47,089 bases of DNA, from assembly GCF_000378425.1 (NCBI RefSeq), contig NZ_KB899841.1, forward strand, positions 1 through 47,089. The letters run 5' to 3'. How positions within the stretch are numbered: the first letter of the stretch is position 1; every line of letters starts with the position of its first letter. Position numbers and translations under genes: made by a program. The stretch is from Cohnella laeviribosi DSM 21336. GTDB lineage: Bacteria; Bacillota; Bacilli; Paenibacillales; Paenibacillaceae. Of the stretch, positions 32,110 through 40,144 are shown piece after piece. The notes under the pieces are model-generated. The model did no database searches. It had not been told where the DNA came from and worked only from the letters and a program-made list of their open reading frames with translations.

Positions 32110-33864
32110 TTACACGCCCGGCTTGACGTTCCCTGCCGCGAGCGCCGTTTCCGCATGGAACCGCTCCAGCCGTTCCCGGATTTCCCCGGCGGTGCGGCAC
32201 TGAAACAGCTCGTTCATCAGCGCTTTGCACTCCAGCGCTTTCGTCCGCAGAAGCGTTTCCTTGACCGGCAAAATCGCCTGCGACGACAGGCTCAGCTCGT
32301 GAATGCCGAGCCCCAGCCATATCGGCATCGTCCGCACATCCCCGGCCAATTCCCCGCATACCCGAACGGGGATGCCCTTGCGGTTCGCCGCATCGCTCAC
32401 CGTTCGCAGCATCCGCAGCACGGCCGGATGGAACGGCTCGTACAGATGGTTGATCTTGTCGTTCATGCGGTCGACGGCAAGCGTGAACTGGATCAAGTCG
32501 TTCGTGCCGATGCTGAAAAAAGCCACTTCCTCCGCGAGCAATTCCGCGATGGCGACCGCCGCCGGCACTTCGATCATGACCCCGGCCGGCACGTTGTCCC
32601 GAAAGACCGCTCCCTCGGCGGCAAGCTCACGGGCCGCTTCGGCCAGCAGCTCGTTTGCGGCGCGCACTTCGTCGAGCGAAGCGATCAGCGGATACATAAT
32701 CTGGATGTTTCCGTGTGCCGCCGCCCGCAGAATGGCGCGAAGCTGCACCTTGAACAGGTCCTTGCGGTCGAGGCTGAACCGGATCGCCCGATAGCCGAGA
32801 AAAGGATTGTCTTCCTCGGGCATCTCGTAATAATCCAGCTGCTTGTCGCCGCCGATGTCGAGCGTCCGGATGACGAGCGGCTTGCCGGCGAGGCGTTCCG
32901 CCGCCGAGCGGTACACCTCGTACTGTTCGTCCTCCGTCGGAAACCGGCTGCGGTCCATATACAGAAATTCCGTCCGGAACAGGCCGACGCCGTCGGCGCC
33001 GCTCGCCAGCGCCGCATCCAGCTCTTTGACGGAGCTGATATTGGCCGCAAGCTCCAGCGTCACGCCGTCCGGCGTGACGGCGGGCACCGCCGCGAGCGAC
33101 TGCAGCCGCTCCCTCGTTTGCAGATGCTGCTTGCGCAGCTCCGTATAGCGCTGCAGCGTTTCGGGAAGCGGGTTGACGTGGAGCTGTCCGGTCCCCCCGT
33201 CGACGATCAGCAGGTCGCCGGTCACGATCGGCTCGGCCAGCTTCCCCTCCACGCCCATGACCAGCGGAATGCCGAACGCCCGCGCCATGATTGCGGCATG
33301 CGAGGACGGGCTGCCGACCATCGTGACGATGCCGAGCACGACATCCGGCTTCAGGTGGATAAGCTGCGAAGGCGTAAGTTCGCGCACGACGAGCACGAAC
33401 GGCTGCGTATCGGTAGGAAGCGCAATTTCCGGAACCCCGAGCAGGTGCTTCAGCAACCGGTTGCCGACGTCTTTGATGTCGAGCGCCCGCTCCTTCATGT
33501 ACTCGTCGTCGAGCAGGTCGAACATGGTGACGAAATGATCGATCGCTTCCTTCACCGCCACTTCGGCCGCCTTGTACTGGCGCTGGATAATGCCCTGGAT
33601 TTCGTTCATGAACACCGGGTCGTCCAGAATCGCCAGATGGGCGTCGAAAATGCTGCTCTCCTCATGGCCGACGGTTTCGTCCATTTCGGTTTTGATCCGG
33701 TAAATTTCCGACTTGGAACGTTTGACCCCTTCGTACAGCCGGTCGAATTCGGCGGCCAGATCGCTGACATCGATCTTGTGTTCCGGCAGCTCCCATTCCC
33801 AGTTGGGCAGGACAAACGCCTTTCCGATTGCGATCCCCTCCGAGGCTCCCAATCCCTGAATCAT
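32110..33864 (-). CDS. ptsI: PTS Enzyme I
   Basis: Phosphoenolpyruvate-protein phosphotransferase of 584 residues, the first PTS step: PEP phosphorylates a His that then phosphorylates HPr. The phospho-His is in GSPSSHAAIMAR, where the usual GGRTSH is altered before the His. PEP-binding motifs GVGLFRTEFLYM, DIGGDKQ and the C-terminal FFSIGTNDLIQ with the CGE loop are present. AAGGGGG 7 nt before the ATG. The start overlaps the ptsG stop by 4 bp; the usual ptsH between them is missing. Confidence 0.95.
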   Translation of the reverse strand: MIQGLGASEGIAIGKAFVLPNWEWELPEHKIDVSDLAAEFDRLYEGVKRSKSEIYRIKTEMDETVGHEESSIFDAHLAILDDPVFMNEIQGIIQRQYKAAEVAVKEAIDHFVTMFDLLDDEYMKERALDIKDVGNRLLKHLLGVPEIALPTDTQPFVLVVRELTPSQLIHLKPDVVLGIVTMVGSPSSHAAIMARAFGIPLVMGVEGKLAEPIVTGDLLIVDGGTGQLHVNPLPETLQRYTELRKQHLQTRERLQSLAAVPAVTPDGVTLELAANISSVKELDAALASGADGVGLFRTEFLYMDRSRFPTEDEQYEVYRSAAERLAGKPLVIRTLDIGGDKQLDYYEMPEEDNPFLGYRAIRFSLDRKDLFKVQLRAILRAAAHGNIQIMYPLIASLDEVRAANELLAEAARELAAEGAVFRDNVPAGVMIEVPAAVAIAELLAEEVAFFSIGTNDLIQFTLAVDRMNDKINHLYEPFHPAVLRMLRTVSDAANRKGIPVRVCGELAGDVRTMPIWLGLGIHELSLSSQAILPVKETLLRTKALECKALMNELFQCRTAGEIRERLERFHAETALAAGNVKPGV

Positions 33865-35744
33865 GAGCTTACCCCCTTGTTCTCTCTCTCGCGCACGACA
33901 ACGGACATGACTGCAGCCTGACCTTTTTTAACGGCTTTGAACGGCGCAAAACGCCAAGACCGGACGATGTCCGGATTGGTGATGACCATTGGAGTCGCAA
34001 TGGACTTGGCGTGCTTTTTCAGCGTCGGCAGGTGGAACCGAATAAGCGGCTGGCCGGGCTTGACCTCGTCTCCTTCCTTCACGTAAGCCGTAAAGCAATC
34101 CTTCAGCTGCGAGGAATCGATGCCGATATGCAGCAGCACTTCAAGCCCTTCGCCGGTCTCGATCCCGACCGCATGCCTTGACGGATACAAATGAACGACG
34201 CGGCCCGCCACCGGCGCGACGACCTCTCCCTTGTCGGGGATAAAGGCGACGCCGCGGCCGACAAGGCGCTGCGAGAAAATCGGATCGTCCACTTCCTCCA
34301 GCGGAATCATCCGCCCCTGCACCGGCGCGTGGAACTGAACCTGGCGCACGTCCTGCTGCATCAGCTTGGCGATTTCTTCGCGGATCAGGTCGGAATACGT
34401 GCCGAAGACGACCTGCACATGCCCCGATCCGAGATGAATGACGCCCGCCGCTCCGAGATTGCGTAGCGATTTCGCGTCGACACGGCGGTCGTCCGCAAGC
34501 GTCAGCCTGAGCCGGGTAATGCAGGCGTCGAGCCGAACGATGTTGTCCTTGCCGCCAAGCGCCTGCAGAACGAGCGGGGCGCGGTAAGGAATGTCGCCGG
34601 CCCAATCGTCAAGCCTGAGCACGTCCTCGCGGCCGGGCGTCGACAGCTCGAACTTGCGGATGCACAAGCGGAACATGACATAATACAGCGCGCCCCATAC
34701 GAGCCCGATCGGAATGAGCAGCCAGCCTCGATGGGACAAGGGCAGGTTGATCGCGAATTCCAGCGCCCCCGCGGAAAAGCTGAACCCGTGGCGAATCCCG
34801 AGCTCATAGGTCAGCCACATCACGCCGCCGGAGAGCAGCGCGTGCACGATAAACAGGTACGGCGCCACAAACAGGAACGCGAACTCGACCGGCTCGGTCA
34901 CGCCGGTCAGGAAAGCCGTCAGCGCCGCAATGCGGAACTGCTTGCGGACTTTGGGCTTCAAATCTTCCCTCGACTCGTGAATGATGGCGTACGCGATCGC
35001 TGGCAGCGCGAACATAATGACCGGATACAAGCCCGCCATGTAGACGCCCGCTGTCGGGTCGCCTGCGAAAAACCGCGGCAAATCCCCGAAAAAGACGCCG
35101 CCGTCATCCGTCCGGTATTCCCCCACCTGAAACCAGAACAGATGATTCAGAATATGGTGCAATCCGAACGCAACCAAAATCCGGTGCAAAAATCCGTACA
35201 AAAACACGCCGAAGCCCCCGGCGGCGGAAACGACATGTCCGGAAGCGGCTACAAAATCGCCGATCCCGTCCCCGATCACGATCATCAGCCAGGAAAAAAC
35301 CAGCGAGACTCCGGCCATAAACACCGGCACGAAGCGGGAGCCGCCGAAAAACTGCAAATACTCCGGCAGCTTGAGCGACTTGAACCGTTCTTGCGCCCAG
35401 CCCGCCGCGATCCCGATGACCGCCCCGGCGAACATGGACGGCTGCACGCCTTGCGGATCGTGGGCGTGCGTAACCGCGGCGAAAATCATCATTCCCGCCA
35501 GCGCCGACATCCCGGCCAAGGCCGACTGATTGGACAGGCCGAGGGCGATGCCCGCCGCGAATACATAAGGCACATATTCGAACAGGTTCAGGCCGGCCGC
35601 CTCAAGCAACTGAGGCAGATTAGGCCATCCGATCGCCGCCCATGGCAAATGCGAGAGCATGATAAAAATCGCGGCGGCGGGCAGCACCGTCATCGGCAGC
35701 ATCATCGCCCGTCCGAGCCGTTGGAGATAGCCCACACCCCACAT
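33861..35744 (-). CDS. ptsG: PTS glucose-type transporter, fused IICBA
   Basis: Protein of 627 residues with IIC (about 1-380, ten hydrophobic segments), IIB (about 400-470, phospho-Cys in DACITRLRL) and IIA (about 490-600, phospho-His in VLLHIGID) in one chain. It imports and phosphorylates glucose or a related hexose such as N-acetylglucosamine. The FTAYVKEGDEV block matches glucose-type IIA. ATG 35744 has AAAGGAGGGG at 11 nt. Glucose versus GlcNAc cannot be settled. The leader is only about 20 nt, so GlcT-type antitermination is unlikely here. Confidence 0.9.
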   Translation of the reverse strand: MWGVGYLQRLGRAMMLPMTVLPAAAIFIMLSHLPWAAIGWPNLPQLLEAAGLNLFEYVPYVFAAGIALGLSNQSALAGMSALAGMMIFAAVTHAHDPQGVQPSMFAGAVIGIAAGWAQERFKSLKLPEYLQFFGGSRFVPVFMAGVSLVFSWLMIVIGDGIGDFVAASGHVVSAAGGFGVFLYGFLHRILVAFGLHHILNHLFWFQVGEYRTDDGGVFFGDLPRFFAGDPTAGVYMAGLYPVIMFALPAIAYAIIHESREDLKPKVRKQFRIAALTAFLTGVTEPVEFAFLFVAPYLFIVHALLSGGVMWLTYELGIRHGFSFSAGALEFAINLPLSHRGWLLIPIGLVWGALYYVMFRLCIRKFELSTPGREDVLRLDDWAGDIPYRAPLVLQALGGKDNIVRLDACITRLRLTLADDRRVDAKSLRNLGAAGVIHLGSGHVQVVFGTYSDLIREEIAKLMQQDVRQVQFHAPVQGRMIPLEEVDDPIFSQRLVGRGVAFIPDKGEVVAPVAGRVVHLYPSRHAVGIETGEGLEVLLHIGIDSSQLKDCFTAYVKEGDEVKPGQPLIRFHLPTLKKHAKSIATPMVITNPDIVRSWRFAPFKAVKKGQAAVMSVVVRERENKGVSS

Positions 35745-35771
35745 GAGCTTGCGATCCCCTCCTTTCTCTCG

Positions 35772-35801
35772 ATGTTACGTCGAATGGCCCGTTTTTGTCA
35801 A
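35772..35801 (-). promoter_or_regulatory. Promoter of ptsG-ptsI
   Basis: Minus strand TTGACA (35796-35801), 18-bp spacer, TAACAT (35772-35777). It overlaps the gap after the methyltransferase gene stop. Confidence 0.6.
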
Positions 35802-35806
35802 AACCG

Positions 35807-36508
35807 TCATTTCGGCTTGATCGCGTAAAACACGGCGAAGCCGTACCGCTTGTAGACGCAGTCGGCTTCGGCAAAGCCGGCTTCCCGCAGCCAGCCGAGC
35901 TGATCCGCCACGGTGGCGTTGCGGTCCTGCTTTCTTCGTTCCTTGGACTCTTCGATCCGTTCCGGCGGCAATCCCGAGGCGGCGACCTCCCGCTCCCACT
36001 GCCGCATATTGAACGCTTCGAAAAACGGCGTTTCCCCGGCGGCCTGATCGGCGTTGACGAACGCGCCGCCGCCGTTCAGCAGGCCGTAGACCGTTTTGAA
36101 CAGCTTCCGTTTGTCGGCATCCTCCAAATGGTGAATCGACAGCGCGGAGACGACAAAATCGAACGTTTCCCCAAAGGCGTACGCCGCGTAATCGCCCGCA
36201 ATGCAGCGGACTTCGCCGGGATGGCGGCTGAACCGCTCCCGCGCCCGGGCGAGCATCTTTTCGCTGAAGTCGATCAGCGTAAGCTTGGCGTGCGGGTATG
36301 CGGCGGCGATAAAAGACGTCAGCAACCCGGTGCCCGCCCCCAGATCGAGAATGGATGGGGCGGCTTGTTCCGTGCGGACAAGCGACGCCGCAATGCCGTA
36401 AAACTGGTCGAAATCGGGAATCAGGCTTCGGCGCTGCCAATCGTACTGATCGGCTCCCGCGTCAAACATTTTTTTCACACGCTCGTAAGTAAAGCTCTCG
36501 TCGGTCAT
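35807..36508 (-). CDS. Class I SAM-dependent methyltransferase
   Basis: Protein of 233 residues with the Rossmann methyltransferase fold. SAM-binding motif I is ILDLGAGTGLLTSFI, followed by LTLIDFSEKML (acidic ribose contact), CIAGDYAAY and FDFVVSALSIHHLED. No substrate-specific region is recognisable. GAGG 7 nt before ATG 36508. It reads into the ptsG promoter region with only about 60 bp between genes. Confidence 0.88.
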   Translation of the reverse strand: MTDESFTYERVKKMFDAGADQYDWQRRSLIPDFDQFYGIAASLVRTEQAAPSILDLGAGTGLLTSFIAAAYPHAKLTLIDFSEKMLARARERFSRHPGEVRCIAGDYAAYAFGETFDFVVSALSIHHLEDADKRKLFKTVYGLLNGGGAFVNADQAAGETPFFEAFNMRQWEREVAASGLPPERIEESKERRKQDRNATVADQLGWLREAGFAEADCVYKRYGFAVFYAIKPK

Positions 36509-36530
36509 GGCAAACCCTCGCTTTCGTCCG

Positions 36531-36578
36531 CTTGATGGTATTAGAGTTGACTCTCTTGATGGATTTACAGTTGACTCT
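36531..36578. repeat. Tandem 24-bp repeat with palindromic core upstream of the methyltransferase
   Basis: Two copies, CTTGATGGTATTAGAGTTGACTCT-like at 36531-36554 and 36555-36578, differing at about 5 bases. Each contains AGTTGACTCT; the first is a perfect AGAGT/ACTCT palindrome. They lie 23-70 bp upstream of the methyltransferase start. Confidence 0.75.
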
Positions 36579-37150
36579 ATTGTAGCGGAGCGGGGGCAAG
36601 AGATAAAATATATAAATGCAATCGATTTAATAGTGTGGAACTATAAGAAACCGCGAAAGCCGTCCGGCAAAATGCTGTGCTTTCGCCGCAAGCCGCGGAT
36701 AAACCGCGGAAACCGTCAGGCGAAACGCTTATGCCTCGCCGCCCGAGGTTCATATTGCGTATCCTGCGCGACGGACCGAATGAGCGGAACTGTAGTTGCC
36801 TTAATAGCAACTGCAACGCCGGTTTTCACGTGATCCCCCGATTTAAGTGCCAAAAAGGCAATTACATCGGGTATCTTGGCCGCCGGACCGGATGAGCGGA
36901 ACTGTAATTGCCTTAACCGCAACTGCAAAGCCCGTTTCCCCACGATCCCCCGATTTAAGTGCTAAAAAGGCAATTACATCGGACGGCCTGACCGCCGAAT
37001 CGGAGGAGCGGATTTTTATTTACTTGCAAACGGAAACCGTCTGGATAATCCGCTATCCCCTTCGCCGCACGCCGCGGATAAAACGCGGAAGCCGCTAACC
37101 GCTCCCCGCAGCGGACAAAAGCGCCCGCCGCGGGAAGGCCGAGCATGACC
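36579..37150. other. Repeat-rich non-coding island
   Basis: About 570 bp without a supportable gene. It contains the 112-bp tandem repeat (36781-37004) and a direct repeat of about 30 bp flanking it (36682-36711 and 37061-37090, TTCGCCGCA-GCCGCGGATAAA type). AT-rich patches such as ATAAAATATATAAATG at 36602 interrupt it. Short open frames here have no ribosome sites. Confidence 0.7.
36781..37004. repeat. Two tandem copies of a 112-bp non-coding repeat
   Basis: Copy 1 starts TGAGCGGAACTGTAGTTGCC at 36781; copy 2 starts TGAGCGGAACTGTAATTGCC at 36893. Each copy holds an inverted repeat of about 12 bp: TGTA(G/A)TTGCCTT near its start and AAGGCAATTACA about 70 bases later. Each also has a CCCCCGATTTAAGTGC block. 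The copies are roughly 85 percent identical by eye. Confidence 0.85.
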
Positions 37151-37152
37151 GA

Positions 37153-37587
37153 TTACCGTTTCGCCCTGCCGCCCGGCAGCAAAATCGAATCCTCCACCTT
37201 GATGCAGCGGTCCATGATGACGAGAAGGCCGCCCTTGCGGGCGATTTCGGCCGCTTCTTCGTTGACGATGCCAAGCTGCAGCCACAGCACCTTGGCGCCG
37301 ATCGCCACCGCTTCCTCGGCGATGGCCGGCGTATGCTCCGGCCTGCGAAACACGTTGACGATGTCGACCGGCTCCGGGATGTCCTTCAACGAGGCGTAGC
37401 TTTTTTCGCCCAGGACGCTCTCCGCGTTCGGATTGACCGGAATGATGCGGTACCCTTTGGCCTGCATCGCGGCCGCCACTTGGTGGGACGTTTTCGACGG
37501 ATCGTCGGACAGCCCGACGACGGCGATATTGCCCGCGTTTTCCAACACCGATTTGATTTGCTCGCGCGCCGGGTTCTCGAATGCCAT
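37153..37587 (-). CDS. CoA-binding domain protein (YccU-like)
   Basis: Protein of 144 residues with a single CoA_binding_2 (Rossmann) domain. NIAVVGLSDDPSKTSHQVAAAM is the nucleotide loop, followed by YRIIPVNPN and a final KVLWLQLG with VIMDRCIKVE. Function is unknown; homologues are widespread stand-alone proteins. AAAGGAGG 9 nt before the ATG. It follows aroA by 22 bp and is likely the last gene of the crcB-crcB-aroA transcript. Confidence 0.88.
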   Translation of the reverse strand: MAFENPAREQIKSVLENAGNIAVVGLSDDPSKTSHQVAAAMQAKGYRIIPVNPNAESVLGEKSYASLKDIPEPVDIVNVFRRPEHTPAIAEEAVAIGAKVLWLQLGIVNEEAAEIARKGGLLVIMDRCIKVEDSILLPGGRAKR

Positions 37588-37609
37588 GCCGGATCGCCTC
37601 CTTTTTCCC

Positions 37610-38902
37610 TTATTTTACCCATTCGACCTGCGCCCCAAGCGAGGCCAGATGGTCGAAAAAGTTCGGATAGCTTTTGGCGACGTGATGCGCGTCCTTGATG
37701 CGAATCGGCTGCTTGGCTCTCAGCCCCACGACCGACAGCGCCATAATGACGCGGTGGTCGTAATGAGCGTCGATCGTGGCGCCGCCTTCCACGCCTTCCG
37801 GCCGTCCGTGAACGATAATTTCATCCCTTTTCTCCTCGACGTTCGCGCCGGCCTTGCGAAGCTCGGTCAGGAAGTCCGTAATGCGGTCGCATTCCTTGTA
37901 CCTTAAATTCTCCACGTTATAAAAGCGCGACGTCCCCTCGGCGAAGACCGCCGCGGCGACCATGGCCAGCACGCCGTCCGTGAAGGCGTCGCCGTCGAAC
38001 TCGCCGGCCTTGAGCCTGCCGTTGCCCGTAACCCGGACGATTCCGTTCTCGTGCGTCAGCGGAACCTCCATGCTGCGCAGCACGTCGACGACGGCCCGTT
38101 CGCCCTGCTTGCTGTTCTCCAGCAAACGGTGGACCTTCACGTCCGACTCCGTCACCGCCGCCGCAGCCAAAATCGCCGCGGAGCCGGGATAGTCTCCCTG
38201 AACCGTATACGTCTGCGCCTTGTAGCGCTGGCGTCCCGGAATACGGTAGTGCATCAGGTCGTCGGAAGCCTCCACGACGATGCCCGCCTGCTGCAGCACT
38301 TCGAGCGTCTGTCCGACGACGACCTTGGATTTGAGATCGTTCAGCACTTCGATTTCGCTGTCTTCCTCAAGCAGCGGCGCCAGAAACAGCAACGAGCTTA
38401 AATACTGGGAGCTGACGCTGCCCGACACCCGAATTTTCCCGCCGCGAGGCCGTCCGCCGCGAATCGTGATCGGCAGCCTGCCGTTCTGATGCTCCACTTC
38501 GACGCCCATGCTTTGCAGCGCGGCGATCAAATCGTCATGCGGACGCTTGCCGAGCGACTGCGGATAGGCGTTGACGAACGTCACCTCCGGCAGCAGCGCC
38601 GCCACGGACATCAAAAACCGCAGCACCGCGCCCGCGTTGCCGACGTTCAGCGTCTTTGCGGGATAGGGAGAACGGCCGAAGCCCTTGATAACCATTTTCT
38701 CGTCGTCTTCCTCAATGACGGCCCCCAAATCGCGGATGCAGCGGCGCATGGCGTCGCTGTCCTCGCTGCGAGCGGGAAACCGGATCGTGCTCGTGCCTTC
38801 CGCCAAAGCCGCGACGAGCATATAGCGCGTGGTGTAGTTTTTGGAGGAGAGCGCCTGAATTTCGCCCTGCAGCTTTCCGGTAGGAGTGACGATCATATCC
38901 AT
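37610..38902 (-). CDS. aroA: 3-phosphoshikimate 1-carboxyvinyltransferase (EPSP synthase)
   Basis: Protein of 430 residues joining shikimate-3-phosphate and PEP in the shikimate pathway. Blocks recognised: the N-terminal SSKNYTTRYMLVAALAEGTS, LNVGNAGAVLRFL, GSVSSQYLSSLL, and RYKECDRI with DHRVIMAL. The usual GNAGT or GNSGT is GNAGA here, so the Thr97 equivalent (E. coli numbering) is Ala, at the PEP/glyphosate site. AAGGAG is 13 nt from this ATG; a closer ATG is out of frame. Isolated from other aro genes apart from aroK 1.2 kb away. Confidence 0.88.
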   Translation of the reverse strand: MDMIVTPTGKLQGEIQALSSKNYTTRYMLVAALAEGTSTIRFPARSEDSDAMRRCIRDLGAVIEEDDEKMVIKGFGRSPYPAKTLNVGNAGAVLRFLMSVAALLPEVTFVNAYPQSLGKRPHDDLIAALQSMGVEVEHQNGRLPITIRGGRPRGGKIRVSGSVSSQYLSSLLFLAPLLEEDSEIEVLNDLKSKVVVGQTLEVLQQAGIVVEASDDLMHYRIPGRQRYKAQTYTVQGDYPGSAAILAAAAVTESDVKVHRLLENSKQGERAVVDVLRSMEVPLTHENGIVRVTGNGRLKAGEFDGDAFTDGVLAMVAAAVFAEGTSRFYNVENLRYKECDRITDFLTELRKAGANVEEKRDEIIVHGRPEGVEGGATIDAHYDHRVIMALSVVGLRAKQPIRIKDAHHVAKSYPNFFDHLASLGAQVEWVK

Positions 38903-38935
38903 TCTTGTTCATACGCTCCTTATATTTGGCATCGT

Positions 38936-39319
38936 TTATTGGTGCCAGAAAGCCCGTCCGAGCAGCCAGCCCGCGGCGAACGCGGCCCAGCCTCCCAAAT
39001 AGGTCGCGGCGGCGTAACCGGCGAGTTGCCGCCAGTTCCGCGCGCGGGCCATTTCCGCTTTCTGCACGTTTAATGTCGAATAAGTGGTGAGTCCGCCCAT
39101 GATGCCCGTGCCGGCAAACGCGTAAACTTCCGCATGGCTCGCGCGCAAGTTCCCGCCGGCCATCAAGCCGAGCAGCAGCGAGCCGGTCAGGTTGACGGCG
39201 AGCGTCGCCAGATGCGGCTTGCCTTTCCGCCTCGCGTTCCAGCGGCTTGCGCCGTACCGGAGCAACGCGCCGGCGGAACCGCCGATGCCGACCAGGCAGG
39301 CTAGCATCCATCCGTTCAT
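38936..39319 (-). CDS. crcB: Fluoride channel CrcB/Fluc, subunit 2
   Basis: Protein of 127 residues with four hydrophobic segments. LLRYGASRW and AVNLTGSLLLG are family signatures, and GTGIMGGLTTYSTLN holds the Phe-box region and Na+-site turn. Fluc channels are dual-topology dimers that export F-; Bacillales often encode a heterodimeric pair. ATG 39319 overlaps the stop of the upstream crcB by 4 bp, so the subunits are probably made in equal amounts. The earlier in-frame ATGs lie inside the neighbouring gene. Confidence 0.92.
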   Translation of the reverse strand: MNGWMLACLVGIGGSAGALLRYGASRWNARRKGKPHLATLAVNLTGSLLLGLMAGGNLRASHAEVYAFAGTGIMGGLTTYSTLNVQKAEMARARNWRQLAGYAAATYLGGWAAFAAGWLLGRAFWHQ

Positions 39320-39693
39320 CCGTTCCGCCCCCATCCCAGCTTCAGCCCCGCTGCCGCGAACAGCCAGCCCAGAAGTCCGCTGGCGGCGGCGTAGAGCAGC
39401 GCCGAAACGAAAGCGCCGTGACGCACCAGCTCCCACAGCTGGGCATTAAACGCGCTGAACGTGGTATAAGCGCCGAGAAAGCCGGTGCCGAGCGCTTCCT
39501 TCCACCAGGGGGACACGAGCTTGCGCAGCGCAAGTCCGGACAGCCAGCCGAGCAGCAGCGAGCCGCTCAAATTGATCGCAAGCGTCGCCCAGGGGAACGA
39601 AGCGCCGCCGCCGTCCGGCAAAAGCAGTGTTACGCCGTAACGGGACACGGCGCCCAAAAAACCGGCGATCGCAACCGCTACGATTTCGCTCAT
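39316..39693 (-). CDS. crcB: Fluoride channel CrcB/Fluc, subunit 1
   Basis: Protein of 125 residues, paralogous to the next gene: VSRYGVTLL, AINLSGSLLLG and GTGFLGAYTTFSAFN. It is the first gene of a probable crcB-crcB-aroA-CoA-binding operon. GGGGAAG precedes the ATG. The 50-100 bp upstream do not show the conserved core of a fluoride riboswitch. Confidence 0.92.
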   Translation of the reverse strand: MSEIVAVAIAGFLGAVSRYGVTLLLPDGGGASFPWATLAINLSGSLLLGWLSGLALRKLVSPWWKEALGTGFLGAYTTFSAFNAQLWELVRHGAFVSALLYAAASGLLGWLFAAAGLKLGWGRNG

Positions 39694-39754
39694 CCGTTAT
39701 CGCTTCCCCTTTTCCGAATCGTTCCAAAAAGAGGACGGCCCCTTCTCTCCTTGT

Positions 39755-39783
39755 TTGACAGCGGGTCCGCCGTTTCATATGAT
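39755..39783 (+). promoter_or_regulatory. Promoter of the rhodanese gene
   Basis: TTGACA (39755-39760), 17-bp spacer, TATGAT (39778-39783). Near-consensus sigma-A promoter about 50 bp before the gene. Confidence 0.8.
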
Positions 39784-39841
39784 AGTGCTGTTATCAAGGC
39801 CAACCGACCGTACAACGGTTCCATGAGAGGAGACATAACCC

Positions 39842-40144
39842 ATGAGCGAATACGCGACGATTACGGCCGAACAGCTGAAAGCCCGGCTCGATGCGGGCGA
39901 GAAGCTCCGCCTGATTGACGTCCGCGAAGACGAGGAAGTCGCGCAAGGCATGATTCCCGGGGCCATCCACATTCCGCTCGGGCAAGTTCCGCAGCGGCTG
40001 GACGAAATCCCCCGCGACGAAGAAGTGATCTTCGTCTGCCGCAGCGGCTACCGCAGCGGTCAGGCGTGCGGGTACCTGGCTTCGCTCGGCTTCAAGCAAC
40101 CGGTCAACCTGGAAGGCGGCATGCTCGCCTGGCAGCAGCTATAG
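39842..40144 (+). CDS. Single-domain rhodanese
   Basis: Sulfurtransferase-like protein of 100 residues. The active-site Cys is in the loop CRSGYRSG, with LIDVREDEEV and GAIHIPLGQVP typical of GlpE/PspE-type rhodaneses. It may carry persulfide sulfur or act in thiol homeostasis; the partner is unknown. AGGAG 9 nt before the ATG. Its last codons overlap the end of convergent aroK by 6 bp with no terminator between. Confidence 0.92.
   Translation: MSEYATITAEQLKARLDAGEKLRLIDVREDEEVAQGMIPGAIHIPLGQVPQRLDEIPRDEEVIFVCRSGYRSGQACGYLASLGFKQPVNLEGGMLAWQQL

Noticed and set aside
32062..33921. Plus-strand open frame opposite ptsI (619 codons)
   Set aside because: Antisense shadow of Enzyme I; no motif or ribosome site.
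35745..35806. GlcT-type antiterminator in the ptsG leader
   Set aside because: The predicted transcript starts only about 20 nt before the start codon and has no terminator hairpin.
36781..37004. CRISPR array
   Set aside because: The repeats are 112 bp, adjacent without spacers, and no cas genes are present.
39694..39841. Fluoride riboswitch before crcB
   Set aside because: The conserved core could not be found on the minus strand, and the interval also holds the rhodanese promoter.
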